DNA from: an uncultured Sphingomonas sp.
GTDB lineage: Bacteria > Pseudomonadota > Alphaproteobacteria > Sphingomonadales > Sphingomonadaceae
Direction of reading: 5' to 3'
NCBI GenBank assembly: GCA_913776045.1
Contig: CAJYOI010000016.1
Span: forward strand, 19,365-83,364
Length of the DNA stretch: 64,000 nucleotides
The notes beneath the pieces were generated by a model that was given only the letters and a program-made list of their open reading frames with translations, was not told the origin of the DNA and did not search any database. Position 1 is the stretch's first letter. The number at the start of each line of letters is the position of its first letter. This document shows, one piece after another, positions 47,396 to 56,689 of this stretch. Made by a program: the position numbers and the translations under genes.

Positions 47396-47596
47396 GTGAC
47401 TAACGCGTCTTTCGATTTCGACTATTACCAGCGCCGTGCCGAGGCTCAGCTCGAATTGGCCCAAAAGAGTGTCGAGCCTGCCGCTGTTGCAGCGCATGTC
47501 GCGATCGCCGAACGCTATCTCGAAATCTGCGAACCCGCGCGCCTTGCCGAAATCGCCGGACAGGACGGTCCGCGCCTGTCGCCAATCGCCGCTTAA
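47396..47596 (+). CDS. Small unknown protein
   Basis: A 66-residue protein starting at GTG 47396, with GGAG six bases upstream. It reads TNASFDFDYYQRRAEAQLELAQ and then a helix rich in Ala and Glu (AAHVAIAERYLEICEPARLAEIAG). Such short YYQRRAEAQLELA proteins occur in alphaproteobacteria and may be helical hairpins. An alternative GTG at 47384 would add four residues. Confidence 0.55.
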   Translation: MTNASFDFDYYQRRAEAQLELAQKSVEPAAVAAHVAIAERYLEICEPARLAEIAGQDGPRLSPIAA

Positions 47597-47774
47597 GCCG
47601 CTGGATACGCGGCACACCTTCGCTTTGGCGCTCACGCAGAACGGGTCACGCCCAACCGATTACCAAGCGCGATGAATGTTGCGTTCGGCCAATCGCTTCG
47701 GCGGCGTGGTCATGACTAGGATCGCTGACAGGACGGACGGCACTGGGTCGATCCGTCAGGGCGGGGAATCGAAT

Positions 47775-48053
47775 ATGGGTGAAATGCAGCGCGTGCTGGT
47801 GAGTGGCCGCGTGCAGCAGGTCGGCTATCGCGACTATGTCGTCCGCGAGGCGCAGAAACTAGGCGTCAAAGGCTGGGTGCGCAACCTCAGCGATGGCCGG
47901 GTCGAGGTTCTGGCCGATGCGGACGCCGCCGTGCTCGACGAATTTCTGTCGAAATGTCGCGAAGGACCGCGTTTCGCGCGCATCGATGACATCTCGGCGT
48001 TTCCGGTCGAAGAGCGGCCGGTAAAAGGCTTCACCAAACGCTTCACGCCGTAA
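47775..48053 (+). CDS. acyP: Acylphosphatase
   Basis: A 92-residue enzyme hydrolysing acyl phosphates such as acetyl phosphate or carbamoyl phosphate. The active-site loop GRVQQVGYRDYV carries the catalytic Arg, and GWVRNLSDGRVEV carries the catalytic Asn. I chose ATG 47775 with GGGGAA upstream; ATG 47784 is also possible. The stop is 47 bases from the convergent ettA stop, with a hairpin between. Confidence 0.95.
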   Translation: MGEMQRVLVSGRVQQVGYRDYVVREAQKLGVKGWVRNLSDGRVEVLADADAAVLDEFLSKCREGPRFARIDDISAFPVEERPVKGFTKRFTP

Positions 48054-48060
48054 GCAAATT

Positions 48061-48091
48061 CGCCGGCCGCCCCTAATCGAGGCGGCCGGCG
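48061..48091. terminator. Bidirectional hairpin between acylphosphatase and ettA
   Basis: An 11-base-pair perfect stem CGCCGGCCGCC (48061-48071) and GGCGGCCGGCG (48081-48091) with a 9-base loop. It is followed on the plus strand by GTTTCG and on the minus strand by AATTTG. It sits exactly between two convergent stops and probably ends both transcripts, although the U-tracts are short. Confidence 0.7.
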
Positions 48092-48099
48092 GTTTCGCA

Positions 48100-49779
<1,680 letters not shown>

Positions 49780-49872
49780 CTGGGGTCTCCGTTCGAACGA
49801 TCTGATTGCGGGAAATTTCGTCCGCGATGTAATGGCTGGACGCGCGATTGGCAACGCGCCTACCACTCGCCC

Positions 49873-51246
49873 ATGACCAAGCGCCTCCTGCTCGCGGCCG
49901 TCGCCGCCCTCGCCCTTCCCCTCCCCGCCGCGGCCCAGCAGATGGACCCTGCCCAGATGCGCGACGCCGCGCTGAAGGATGACATTGCCTGGGACATCAC
50001 CGAAGGGTTGACGACCGAGATCGGCCCCCGCCTGGCCGGCACCGAAGCGGAGGCCCGCGCGCGCGACTGGGCGGTGAAAAAGCTGACCACGATGGGCTTC
50101 AAGAACGTCCGCATCGAGCCGTTCAAGATGCCGGTGTGGGTTCGCGGCGAGGAAACCGCGGAGATCGTCGCGCCCTTTCCGCAGAAGCTGTACCTGACCG
50201 CGCTCGGCAACTCGGGTGCGACGCCGGCGGCGGGAATGACGGCCGAGGTCGTCTATTTCCCGACGCTCGCCGACCTGAACGCAGCACCCGACGGAAGTCT
50301 CAAGGGCAAGATCGCCTTCGTCAGCCATGCGATGATGCCGACGCAGGACGGGTCGTCCTACGGCTATTTCGGTGGCGTGCGCCGCTCGGGGCCCGCGCTG
50401 GCGGCGAAGAAGGGCGCCGCGGCGATGCTCATCCGCTCGATCGGCACCGACTATCACCGCAACCCGCACGCCGGCGGCACCAATTTCCCTGAAGGCACCA
50501 AGGCGATTCCCGCCGCGGCGCTGTCGATCCCCGACGCCGAACAGCTGGAGCGCGTGCTGAAGCGCGGGCAACCGGTCCGCATCAAGCTGACGCTGACCCC
50601 GCGCCAGACCGGCATCAAGGAATCGGGCAACGTCATCGCCGAAGTGCCGGGCAGCGATCTGTCGGCGGGCATCGTCCTGATCGGCGGACACCTCGACAGC
50701 TGGGATCTCGGCACCGGCGCGATCGATGACGCGACCGGCGTCGCCATCACGGCCGCCGCCGCCAAGCGGATCATGGACGCCGGCATACCGCGCCGCACGA
50801 TCCGCGTCGTCTGGTTCGGTGCCGAAGAAGTCGGCGTGTTCGGCGGACGCGCCTATGCCGAGGCGCACGGCAGCGACAATCATGTGGCCGCGGCAGAAAG
50901 CGACTTCGGCGCGGACCGTATCTGGCGATTCGAAACGAACCTGCCCGACAGCGCGAAGGCGGTCGGCGACCGTCTGGCGACCGCGCTAGCCCCGCTCGGC
51001 ATCGCCAAGGGGCCGGGCAAGGCCGGCGACGGGGCCGATGTCGGCCCGATCATGGCGAAGGGCGTGGCGGCGATCGACCTCAACCAGTCGGGCCTCGATT
51101 ACTTCAACCTGCACCACACGCCCGACGATACGCTGGACAAGGTCGACCCGGCAAAATTGCGTCAGAACGTAGCGGCATGGACCACGATGCTTGCTATCGT
51201 CGCGAACGCTCCCGAAACGATCGGACCTGTTGGGCCTGCCCGATAA
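49873..51246 (+). CDS. Secreted M28-family zinc aminopeptidase
   Basis: A 457-residue exopeptidase with a signal peptide (LLAAVAALALPLPAAAQQ). A PA-type insert domain (about 130-250) is followed by the M28 core with metal ligands in GGHLDSWDLGTGAIDDATG, GAEEVGVFGG and DFGAD, and the C-terminal LHHTPDDTLDKVD. The family includes plasma glutamate carboxypeptidase-like enzymes. It is divergent from ettA across 93 bases. Confidence 0.94.
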   Translation: MTKRLLLAAVAALALPLPAAAQQMDPAQMRDAALKDDIAWDITEGLTTEIGPRLAGTEAEARARDWAVKKLTTMGFKNVRIEPFKMPVWVRGEETAEIVAPFPQKLYLTALGNSGATPAAGMTAEVVYFPTLADLNAAPDGSLKGKIAFVSHAMMPTQDGSSYGYFGGVRRSGPALAAKKGAAAMLIRSIGTDYHRNPHAGGTNFPEGTKAIPAAALSIPDAEQLERVLKRGQPVRIKLTLTPRQTGIKESGNVIAEVPGSDLSAGIVLIGGHLDSWDLGTGAIDDATGVAITAAAAKRIMDAGIPRRTIRVVWFGAEEVGVFGGRAYAEAHGSDNHVAAAESDFGADRIWRFETNLPDSAKAVGDRLATALAPLGIAKGPGKAGDGADVGPIMAKGVAAIDLNQSGLDYFNLHHTPDDTLDKVDPAKLRQNVAAWTTMLAIVANAPETIGPVGPAR

Positions 51247-51393
51247 TCGCCCCATTCGACCCGTCCAACGGTGGCACTCTGCGACGAGCCGACCAATTTG
51301 AGCGTTGACGTGGGTGTCAGCGTCGGTAATGCGGCGAATTCGCGTCGGCAATCGGGCCGGTCCGCGACCGAAATTTTTGCTTGGGAGCAATAC

Positions 51394-51654
51394 ATGAAGA
51401 AGGTTCTCATTGTCGCCGCTGCTGCCGGCCTGATGTCGCTCGCGGCGTGCAACTCGAAGCAGGCTGAAATGAACGAAGCGAACGCGGAAGCGGTTGCGGA
51501 CAACATCGAAGCCCAGGCCGACAACCTCGAAGCGATGGCCGACAACGCCACCAACGAGTCGACCGAAGCGATGCTCGAGAACGCTGCCGACAACATGCAC
51601 GCAAAGGCCGATGCGGCCGAAGCGAACGCCGACAACGAGACCGACGTCAAGTAA
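51394..51654 (+). CDS. Small Ala/Asn-rich lipoprotein with helical repeats
   Basis: An 86-residue protein with an excellent lipobox at LMSLAAC, so the mature protein is anchored at Cys20. The mature part is a run of about eleven-residue blocks (A-x-x-N and A-D-N pattern, for example NIEAQADNLEAMADNA) that should form one long helix, as in Lpp-type coiled coils. A good Shine-Dalgarno (GGGAG) precedes ATG. The terminator at 51692-51730 follows it, so it is probably monocistronic. Confidence 0.75.
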   Translation: MKKVLIVAAAAGLMSLAACNSKQAEMNEANAEAVADNIEAQADNLEAMADNATNESTEAMLENAADNMHAKADAAEANADNETDVK

Positions 51655-51691
51655 TCGGCTTCCGGACCGTTTGCGGTCTGGACGAGATAGA

Positions 51692-51730
51692 GGGCGCTTC
51701 CCGGACTGCGGGGGGCGCCCTTTTCTTTTG
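51692..51730 (+). terminator. Terminator of the small lipoprotein gene
   Basis: GGGCGC (51692-51697) pairs with GCGCCC (51715-51720). An inner CCCG/CGGG pairing shortens the loop, and TTTTCTTTT follows. It is placed about 40 bases after the lipoprotein stop on the plus strand and is convincing as a Rho-independent terminator. Confidence 0.8.
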
Positions 51731-51755
51731 AGGGTCGCACGCCGCCTGATCCTGC

Positions 51756-51842
51756 CGTCATTCCCGCGGAGTCGGGGATTCAGGGCTATGTTGCGATCAC
51801 CATATCGCTTGATTCTGGGTCTTCGCCTTCGCGGGAATGACG
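51756..51842. repeat. Second BIME-like pair of inverted GTCATTCCCGCG repeats
   Basis: The left unit CGTCATTCCCGCGGAGTCGGGGATTCAG starts at 51756. The right unit at 51811-51842 is inverted (CGTCATTCCCGCGAAGGCGAAGACCCAGAATC when reverse-complemented). Spacing and design match the element at 10917-11011. It lies between a terminator and the dnaB stop. Confidence 0.75.
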
Positions 51843-51877
51843 ACCGTAGCCTGTGAGTTCCCGCCTCTCCTCATTCG

Positions 51878-53392
51878 TCAGTAATCGTCGCCCCCGCCGA
51901 ACTGCACGTCGCCCGCATAATCGCTGAAGCGCGTGATGTTCGATTCGAAGCGCATCGTGACCTTGCCGGTCGCACCGTGCCGCTGCTTTGCGACGATGAG
52001 CTCGGCTAGCCCGTGGACGCGGTCCATCTGCATCGCCCAGGCGGCGTGGTCGTCGAACACGCGCGTATCGTCGCCGTCGCTCGGGATCTTGGGTTCGCGG
52101 GCCGCCAGATAGTAATCCTCGCGGTACACGAACCAGACCATGTCGGCGTCCTGCTCGATCGAGCCCGATTCGCGAAGGTCGGAGAGCATCGGCCGCTTGT
52201 CCTCGCGCTGTTCGACGGCACGGCTGAGCTGCGACAGCGCGATGACGGGGACGTTCAGATCCTTCGCCAGCGTCTTCAGCCCGCGGCTGATTTCGGAAAT
52301 CTCCTGCACGCGCCCGTCGCCCGCCGCCTTCTTCGACCCCGACAGCAGCTGGAGGTAATCGACCACGACCAAGCCGAGCTGATTTTGCTGGCGCCGCTGC
52401 AAGCGTCGCACGCGGGTGTGCAGGCCGCTGATCGACAGGCCAGCGGTGTCGTCGATGAACAGCGGCAGGTTTTCGAGATCGGCGGCGGCTGCGGCCAGCT
52501 GCGCGAACTCCGCCTTGCTGATCTTACCCATGCGCAGCGATTCGGAACTGATCCGCGATGCTTCGGCCAGAACGCGGGTCGCTAACTGGTCGGCCGACAT
52601 TTCCAGGCTGAAGAAGGCGACCTTCGCGCCGACCGACTTCTCGGGCGGAATGCCGAGCCGCATGTCGTCCATCCATCGCTTCGCGGCGTTGAACGCGATA
52701 TTGGTCGCGAGCGACGTCTTGCCCATGCCCGGACGGCCGGCGAGGATGATGAGATCGCTGTGGTGCAGACCACCGATCTTGGCGTTGATGGAATCGAGCC
52801 CGGTCGTGACGCCCGACAGGCCGCCGCCGGCATTCAGCGCCTTTTCCGCCAGCCGCACGGCCTCGGTCGTCGCCTGGGCGAAGGTCTTGACCGTGTTCGC
52901 CGTGCCGCCATCGGCAGCAACGTTGAACAACTGCTCTTCGGCCGCCTCGATCTGCGCGCGGGGATTGACCTCTTCGGACGTGTCCATCGCGCGGTCGATC
53001 AGCGTGCGGCCGACCGTGACCAGCGCGCGCAGCATCGCGAGGTCGTAGATCTGCTGGGCGAACTGCTTGGCACCGATTAGTCCGGCGCCGCTGCCGGTCA
53101 GCTGTGCCAGATAGCCCGGGCCGCCCTGCGCCTTCATGCCCTCGTCCCCATCGAACATCGGGCGCAGCGTGACCGGGGTCGCGAGCATGTCGTTCTGGCG
53201 CAGCGAGCGGATCGCGGCGAAGATCCGGCCGTGCAGCGGATCGAAGAAATGTTCAGGCTCGATCCGGTCGAGGATGTCGTCGGCCAGGCGGTTGTCAATC
53301 ATCATCGCGCCGAGCAGCGCCGCCTCCGCCTCGATATTCTGCGGCAGCTGCTGGGGGACGGCGGGCTCGGGCGGGCGAATCTGGGTGGCCAT
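51878..53392 (-). CDS. dnaB: Replicative DNA helicase DnaB
   Basis: A 504-residue hexameric helicase. The N-terminal primase-binding domain has PQNIEAEAALLGAMMIDN. The RecA-like domain has Walker A GRPGMGKTS, Walker B LVVVDYLQLL, and the C-terminal DLRESGSIEQDADMV and LIVAKQRHGATGKV motifs. I chose ATG 53392 (MATQIRPPEP). It is divergent from the UPF0262 gene. Its DnaG partner is at 22 kb. Confidence 0.97.
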   Translation of the reverse strand: MATQIRPPEPAVPQQLPQNIEAEAALLGAMMIDNRLADDILDRIEPEHFFDPLHGRIFAAIRSLRQNDMLATPVTLRPMFDGDEGMKAQGGPGYLAQLTGSGAGLIGAKQFAQQIYDLAMLRALVTVGRTLIDRAMDTSEEVNPRAQIEAAEEQLFNVAADGGTANTVKTFAQATTEAVRLAEKALNAGGGLSGVTTGLDSINAKIGGLHHSDLIILAGRPGMGKTSLATNIAFNAAKRWMDDMRLGIPPEKSVGAKVAFFSLEMSADQLATRVLAEASRISSESLRMGKISKAEFAQLAAAAADLENLPLFIDDTAGLSISGLHTRVRRLQRRQQNQLGLVVVDYLQLLSGSKKAAGDGRVQEISEISRGLKTLAKDLNVPVIALSQLSRAVEQREDKRPMLSDLRESGSIEQDADMVWFVYREDYYLAAREPKIPSDGDDTRVFDDHAAWAMQMDRVHGLAELIVAKQRHGATGKVTMRFESNITRFSDYAGDVQFGGGDDY

Positions 53393-53484
53393 CCCCGCCC
53401 TCTCCCACCCCCGCCCCCGCCGATCAACGCCCTTGCGATGGATCACCTGTGGATCATGGGGAGCGTTGGCGATAAGCCACCAGG

Positions 53485-53967
53485 ATGGCCGATCCACGGA
53501 TCATCGATGTCGAATTGGACGAACGCACGATCCTGTGGCGGTCGGCCGACGTCGAGCAGGAACGGCGCATCGCGATCTTCGACCTGCTGGAGGACAACAG
53601 CTTCGCCCCCCAGCGCGGATATGCCGACGGCTACGCCGGCCCCTATCGCATCAAGTTGAGCGTCGAAGATGGACGGTTGGGCCTCGCCATTCACCGGGAG
53701 GACGGCAGCCATCTCGAAACGCTGATCCTGGCGCTGGGCCGCTTCCGCCGCCCGATCCGCGACTATTTCGCGATTTGCGACTCTTATTACCAGGCGATTC
53801 GCGCGGCGACGCCGCAACAGATCGAAACGATCGACATGGCGCGCCGCGGCATCCACAACCAGGCGGCCGAGCTGCTGATCGAGCGACTGGAGGGCAAGGT
53901 GACGGTCGATTTCGACACCGCGCGCCGCCTGTTCACGCTGATCTGCGTGCTGCACATCAAGGGATAG
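53485..53967 (+). CDS. UPF0262 family protein
   Basis: A 160-residue protein of the alphaproteobacterial UPF0262 family: RIIDVELDERTILWRSADVEQERRIAIFDLLEDN at the start, GPYRIKLSVEDGRL, and the C-terminal FDTARRLFTLICVLHIKG. Function is not known. It precedes cdd by two bases and is therefore in the UPF0262-cdd(-dcd) transcript. ATG 53485 follows an AGGA-like purine run. Confidence 0.9.
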   Translation: MADPRIIDVELDERTILWRSADVEQERRIAIFDLLEDNSFAPQRGYADGYAGPYRIKLSVEDGRLGLAIHREDGSHLETLILALGRFRRPIRDYFAICDSYYQAIRAATPQQIETIDMARRGIHNQAAELLIERLEGKVTVDFDTARRLFTLICVLHIKG

Positions 53968-53969
53968 AC

Positions 53970-54428
53970 ATGACCGACGTCACCATCGACGAGCCTGCGC
54001 TGATCGCTGCGGCCCGCCACGCCGCGCTGAATGCACATGCACCCTATTCGAAGTTCGCGGTCGGCGCGGCGATCCTGCTGATCGACGGATCGGTCGTGAC
54101 GGGCGCCAATTTCGAGAACGCCAGCTATGGCCTGACGCTGTGTGCAGAGACGGTCGCGCTGGGCACTGTCAGCGCCAGCGGCCGGCTGCGCGATGTGGCG
54201 GCAGTCGTCGTCATCGGCGGCGCGATGGATGGCGACGGGCGCCCGATGGGCACCGGCCCCGTCTCCCCCTGCGGACGCTGTCGCCAGGTGATCAACGAGG
54301 CCGCGCAGATGAGCCGCCGCGATCTGCCCGTCGTCTGCGCTGCGGCAGAGGGCGACGCCGTCCGGCGCTATCGCCTGTCGGACCTGCTGCCCGACGCCTT
54401 CGGCCCCGCCGACCTCGGCATCGCGTGA
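53970..54428 (+). CDS. cdd: Cytidine deaminase
   Basis: A 152-residue zinc enzyme deaminating cytidine and deoxycytidine. The catalytic C-A-E motif is in LCAETVALG and the two Cys ligands in [11 protein letters not shown]. The N-terminal [15 protein letters not shown] and [10 protein letters not shown] are typical. It starts two bases after the UPF0262 stop and is 61 bases from dcd, forming a pyrimidine salvage group. Confidence 0.95.
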   Translation: MTDVTIDEPALIAAARHAALNAHAPYSKFAVGAAILLIDGSVVTGANFENASYGLTLCAETVALGTVSASGRLRDVAAVVVIGGAMDGDGRPMGTGPVSPCGRCRQVINEAAQMSRRDLPVVCAAAEGDAVRRYRLSDLLPDAFGPADLGIA

Positions 54429-54489
54429 CTTTCACGCTTGCCGCCGGAGTGGCGAGCCGCGACAAGCGGCCGCAGATCAGGGGGACGAC

Positions 54490-55044
54490 ATGGCGATTCT
54501 ATCCGACATCTGGATCCGTGAGCGCGCGCTGGCCGACGGCATGATCGAGCCGTTCGTCGAGGCGCAGCGGCGCGAAGGCTGCATCAGCTATGGCCTGTCG
54601 TCCTACGGCTATGACGCGCGGGTGGCCGACGAATTCAAGATCTTCACCAACGTCGACTCGGCCGTCGTCGATCCGAAGAATTTCGCCGCGAACAGCTTCG
54701 TCGATCGCAAGACCGACGTCTGCGTCATCCCGCCGAACAGCTTCGCGCTCGCCCGCACGGTCGAGTATTTCCGTGTGCCCCGCGACACGTTGGTCATTTG
54801 CCTGGGCAAATCGACCTATGCCCGTTGCGGCATCATCGTGAACGTGACCCCGCTGGAGCCAGAGTGGGAGGGGCACGTCACGCTCGAATTTTCGAACACC
54901 ACACCGCTTCCCGCGAAGATCTACGCCAACGAAGGCGCGTGCCAGTTCCTGTTCCTGAAGGGCGACCAACCCTGCGAGACGAGCTACGCCGACCGCGCGG
55001 GCAAATATATGCGCCAGCGCGGAGTCACGCTCCCGCGTCTGTAA
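54490..55044 (+). CDS. dcd: dCTP deaminase
   Basis: A 184-residue enzyme converting dCTP to dUTP for thymidylate synthesis. It has [21 protein letters not shown], the catalytic [32 protein letters not shown] region with the acidic residue in [16 protein letters not shown], and [11 protein letters not shown]. Length and termini are normal. A bidirectional terminator follows. Confidence 0.97.
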   Translation: MAILSDIWIRERALADGMIEPFVEAQRREGCISYGLSSYGYDARVADEFKIFTNVDSAVVDPKNFAANSFVDRKTDVCVIPPNSFALARTVEYFRVPRDTLVICLGKSTYARCGIIVNVTPLEPEWEGHVTLEFSNTTPLPAKIYANEGACQFLFLKGDQPCETSYADRAGKYMRQRGVTLPRL

Positions 55045-55067
55045 ACCCTCCACGGACGATCGACGCG

Positions 55068-55105
55068 AAAAAGGGGACGGCAGCACCCGCTACCGTCCCC
55101 TTTTT
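55068..55105. terminator. Bidirectional terminator between dcd and the TPR gene
   Basis: Perfect 8-base-pair stem GGGGACGG (55073-55080) and CCGTCCCC (55093-55100), flanked by five A on the left and five T on the right. This gives a U-tract on both strands. It lies between two convergent stops (55044 and 55134). Confidence 0.9.
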
Positions 55106-55133
55106 CGTATCCAGCCCCCCGCGGGCGGAGAGA

Positions 55134-55493
55134 TCAGCGCGCTGCGGTCTGATAGGCGCTGATGCGGCCCAGCCCGGCCTTTGCGATCTGGTGCGACGAC
55201 ACGACGCTCTTGTCGCCCCGATCGAGTAGTACGGCGTCCTGGTCGAGCACCTGGCGATAGAGGGTCGCGGCCTGCATCTGGCGGCCGGTCGCCGTATAGA
55301 CCGCTGCGAGATTCACCAGCACTTCGGCATTGCCCGGATAGATCTGTCGCTCGGCCGTCAGCAGCTGCTCGGCCTTCACATAATTGCCGCCGACGATCGC
55401 GTCATGCGCCGACCGCACGGCGCCGTCCTGCGCCAGGGCAGGCGTCGCGGCGATGGCTGCCAGTGCGACTGCGATAGCGAACTGCTTGGTCAT
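55134..55493 (-). CDS. Periplasmic TPR-like protein
   Basis: A 119-residue protein with signal peptide (KQFAIAVALAAIAATPALAQ). Two TPR-type helix pairs follow at about residues 26-90, with N-Y-x-K-A-E-Q-L-L-x-A and N-A-E-V-L-V-N-L-A-A-V-Y-T-A-T-G. It is probably a protein-interaction module. I chose ATG 55493 after GGATGG. The bidirectional terminator is 28 bases downstream. Confidence 0.8.
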   Translation of the reverse strand: MTKQFAIAVALAAIAATPALAQDGAVRSAHDAIVGGNYVKAEQLLTAERQIYPGNAEVLVNLAAVYTATGRQMQAATLYRQVLDQDAVLLDRGDKSVVSSHQIAKAGLGRISAYQTAAR

Positions 55494-55614
55494 CCCATCC
55501 TCCATTCGATTATTACGCTTTTGTGACGCTTGGGTGTCACTTTTGTTTCCGCCCGGCAAGTGCGTTTATTGCATTTCGATGACAGTGCGGCGGCTGCGTA
55601 ACGATCGCGGGACA

Positions 55615-55640
55615 GGAACCTCCAAGGAATTGAAGGGTTT
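55615..55640 (+). promoter_or_regulatory. Putative EcfG-type general stress promoter upstream of the SDR gene
   Basis: GGAAC at 55615-55619, 17 bases, then GTTT at 55637-55640, close to the alphaproteobacterial EcfG consensus GGAAC-N16/17-GTT. It is 36 bases from the SDR ATG. Short motifs occur by chance, so confidence rests on position and on SDRs of this type often being general-stress genes. Confidence 0.55.
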
Positions 55641-55675
55641 GCCCCTAATAGTTTTGCGCGTGTGGAGCCCTAGCA

Positions 55676-56671
55676 ATGCCCGACATCGACACGACCCGAC
55701 GCACCTTTGTGACGGGCGCCGGCCTTGCCGCTGCCGCCGCCACCGCGCTCCCCACGCTCGCTCAGGATACGCCGCCCGCGCCCCAGGCGCCGACGACGCC
55801 GCAGGCCGGGACCTATCCGAAGCCCCCGTTCCAGAACCAGCGCCAGCCCTGGCCGGGTCTGGCCAGCCGCATGTCGCCGCGGCCCGACCACGGCGAGACC
55901 AGCTACAAGGGGTCGGGGCGACTGACCGGCAAACACGCGCTGATCACCGGCGGCGACAGCGGCATCGGCCGCGCCGCCGCGATCGCCTATGCCCGTGAAG
56001 GCGCCGATGTCGCGATCAACTATCTGCCGGCCGAAGAGTCCGACGCGCGCGAGGTTGTGCAACTGATCGAGGCCGCGGGCCGCAAGGCGGTCGCCATCCC
56101 AGGCGACCTGCGTGACGAAGCTTTTTGTCGCAAGCTGATCATCGACGCCAACCGCCAGCTCGGCGGGATCGACATTCTGGTGAACAACGCCGCGCGCCAG
56201 CAGACACGACCGGACATCGCCAGCATATCGTCGGAGGACTTCGACGCGACGATGAAGACCAACGTCTATGCCCCGTTCTGGCTGTCGAAGGCAGCGGTGG
56301 CGCGGATGGGGCCAGGGTCGGTGATCGTCTTCACCTCATCCGAACAGGCCGGCGATCCATCACCCGACATCCTGGAATATGCGATGAGCCGCGCAGCGGT
56401 CCTCAATCTCGCCAAGGGGCTGGCCAAGCAACTCGCATCCAAGGGGATCCGGGTGAATGCCGTGACGCCGGGGCCGTTCTGGACGCCATTGCAGGTGTCC
56501 GGCGGTGCGACGCCTGAGAAACTGCGGACGTTCGGCCAGTCGAGTCCGCTCGGCCGGCCGGGCCAGCCCGCCGAGATCGCTGGACTGTACGTCGCGGCGG
56601 TCGATCCGGCGAACAGCTTTTCGACCGGCCAAATCTTCGGCGCGACCGGCGGCGGCGGACAGCCGGGCTGA
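55676..56671 (+). CDS. SDR-family oxidoreductase with twin-arginine-like start and Arg in place of the catalytic Lys
   Basis: A 331-residue classical-type SDR with an N-terminal extension. Residues 8-30 (RRTFVTGAGLAAAAATALP) look like a Tat signal, and the Rossmann domain starts at about 86, with TGGDSGIGR at 91-99 and NNA at 170-172. The active site has Ser221/222 and Tyr235, but the usual YxxxK reads Y-A-M-S-R239, so Lys is Arg. It resembles YghA-type proteins with an added export signal. It lies behind the putative EcfG promoter. Confidence 0.88.
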   Translation: MPDIDTTRRTFVTGAGLAAAAATALPTLAQDTPPAPQAPTTPQAGTYPKPPFQNQRQPWPGLASRMSPRPDHGETSYKGSGRLTGKHALITGGDSGIGRAAAIAYAREGADVAINYLPAEESDAREVVQLIEAAGRKAVAIPGDLRDEAFCRKLIIDANRQLGGIDILVNNAARQQTRPDIASISSEDFDATMKTNVYAPFWLSKAAVARMGPGSVIVFTSSEQAGDPSPDILEYAMSRAAVLNLAKGLAKQLASKGIRVNAVTPGPFWTPLQVSGGATPEKLRTFGQSSPLGRPGQPAEIAGLYVAAVDPANSFSTGQIFGATGGGGQPG

Positions 56672-56689
56672 GACCCGGCTGCACGCAGT

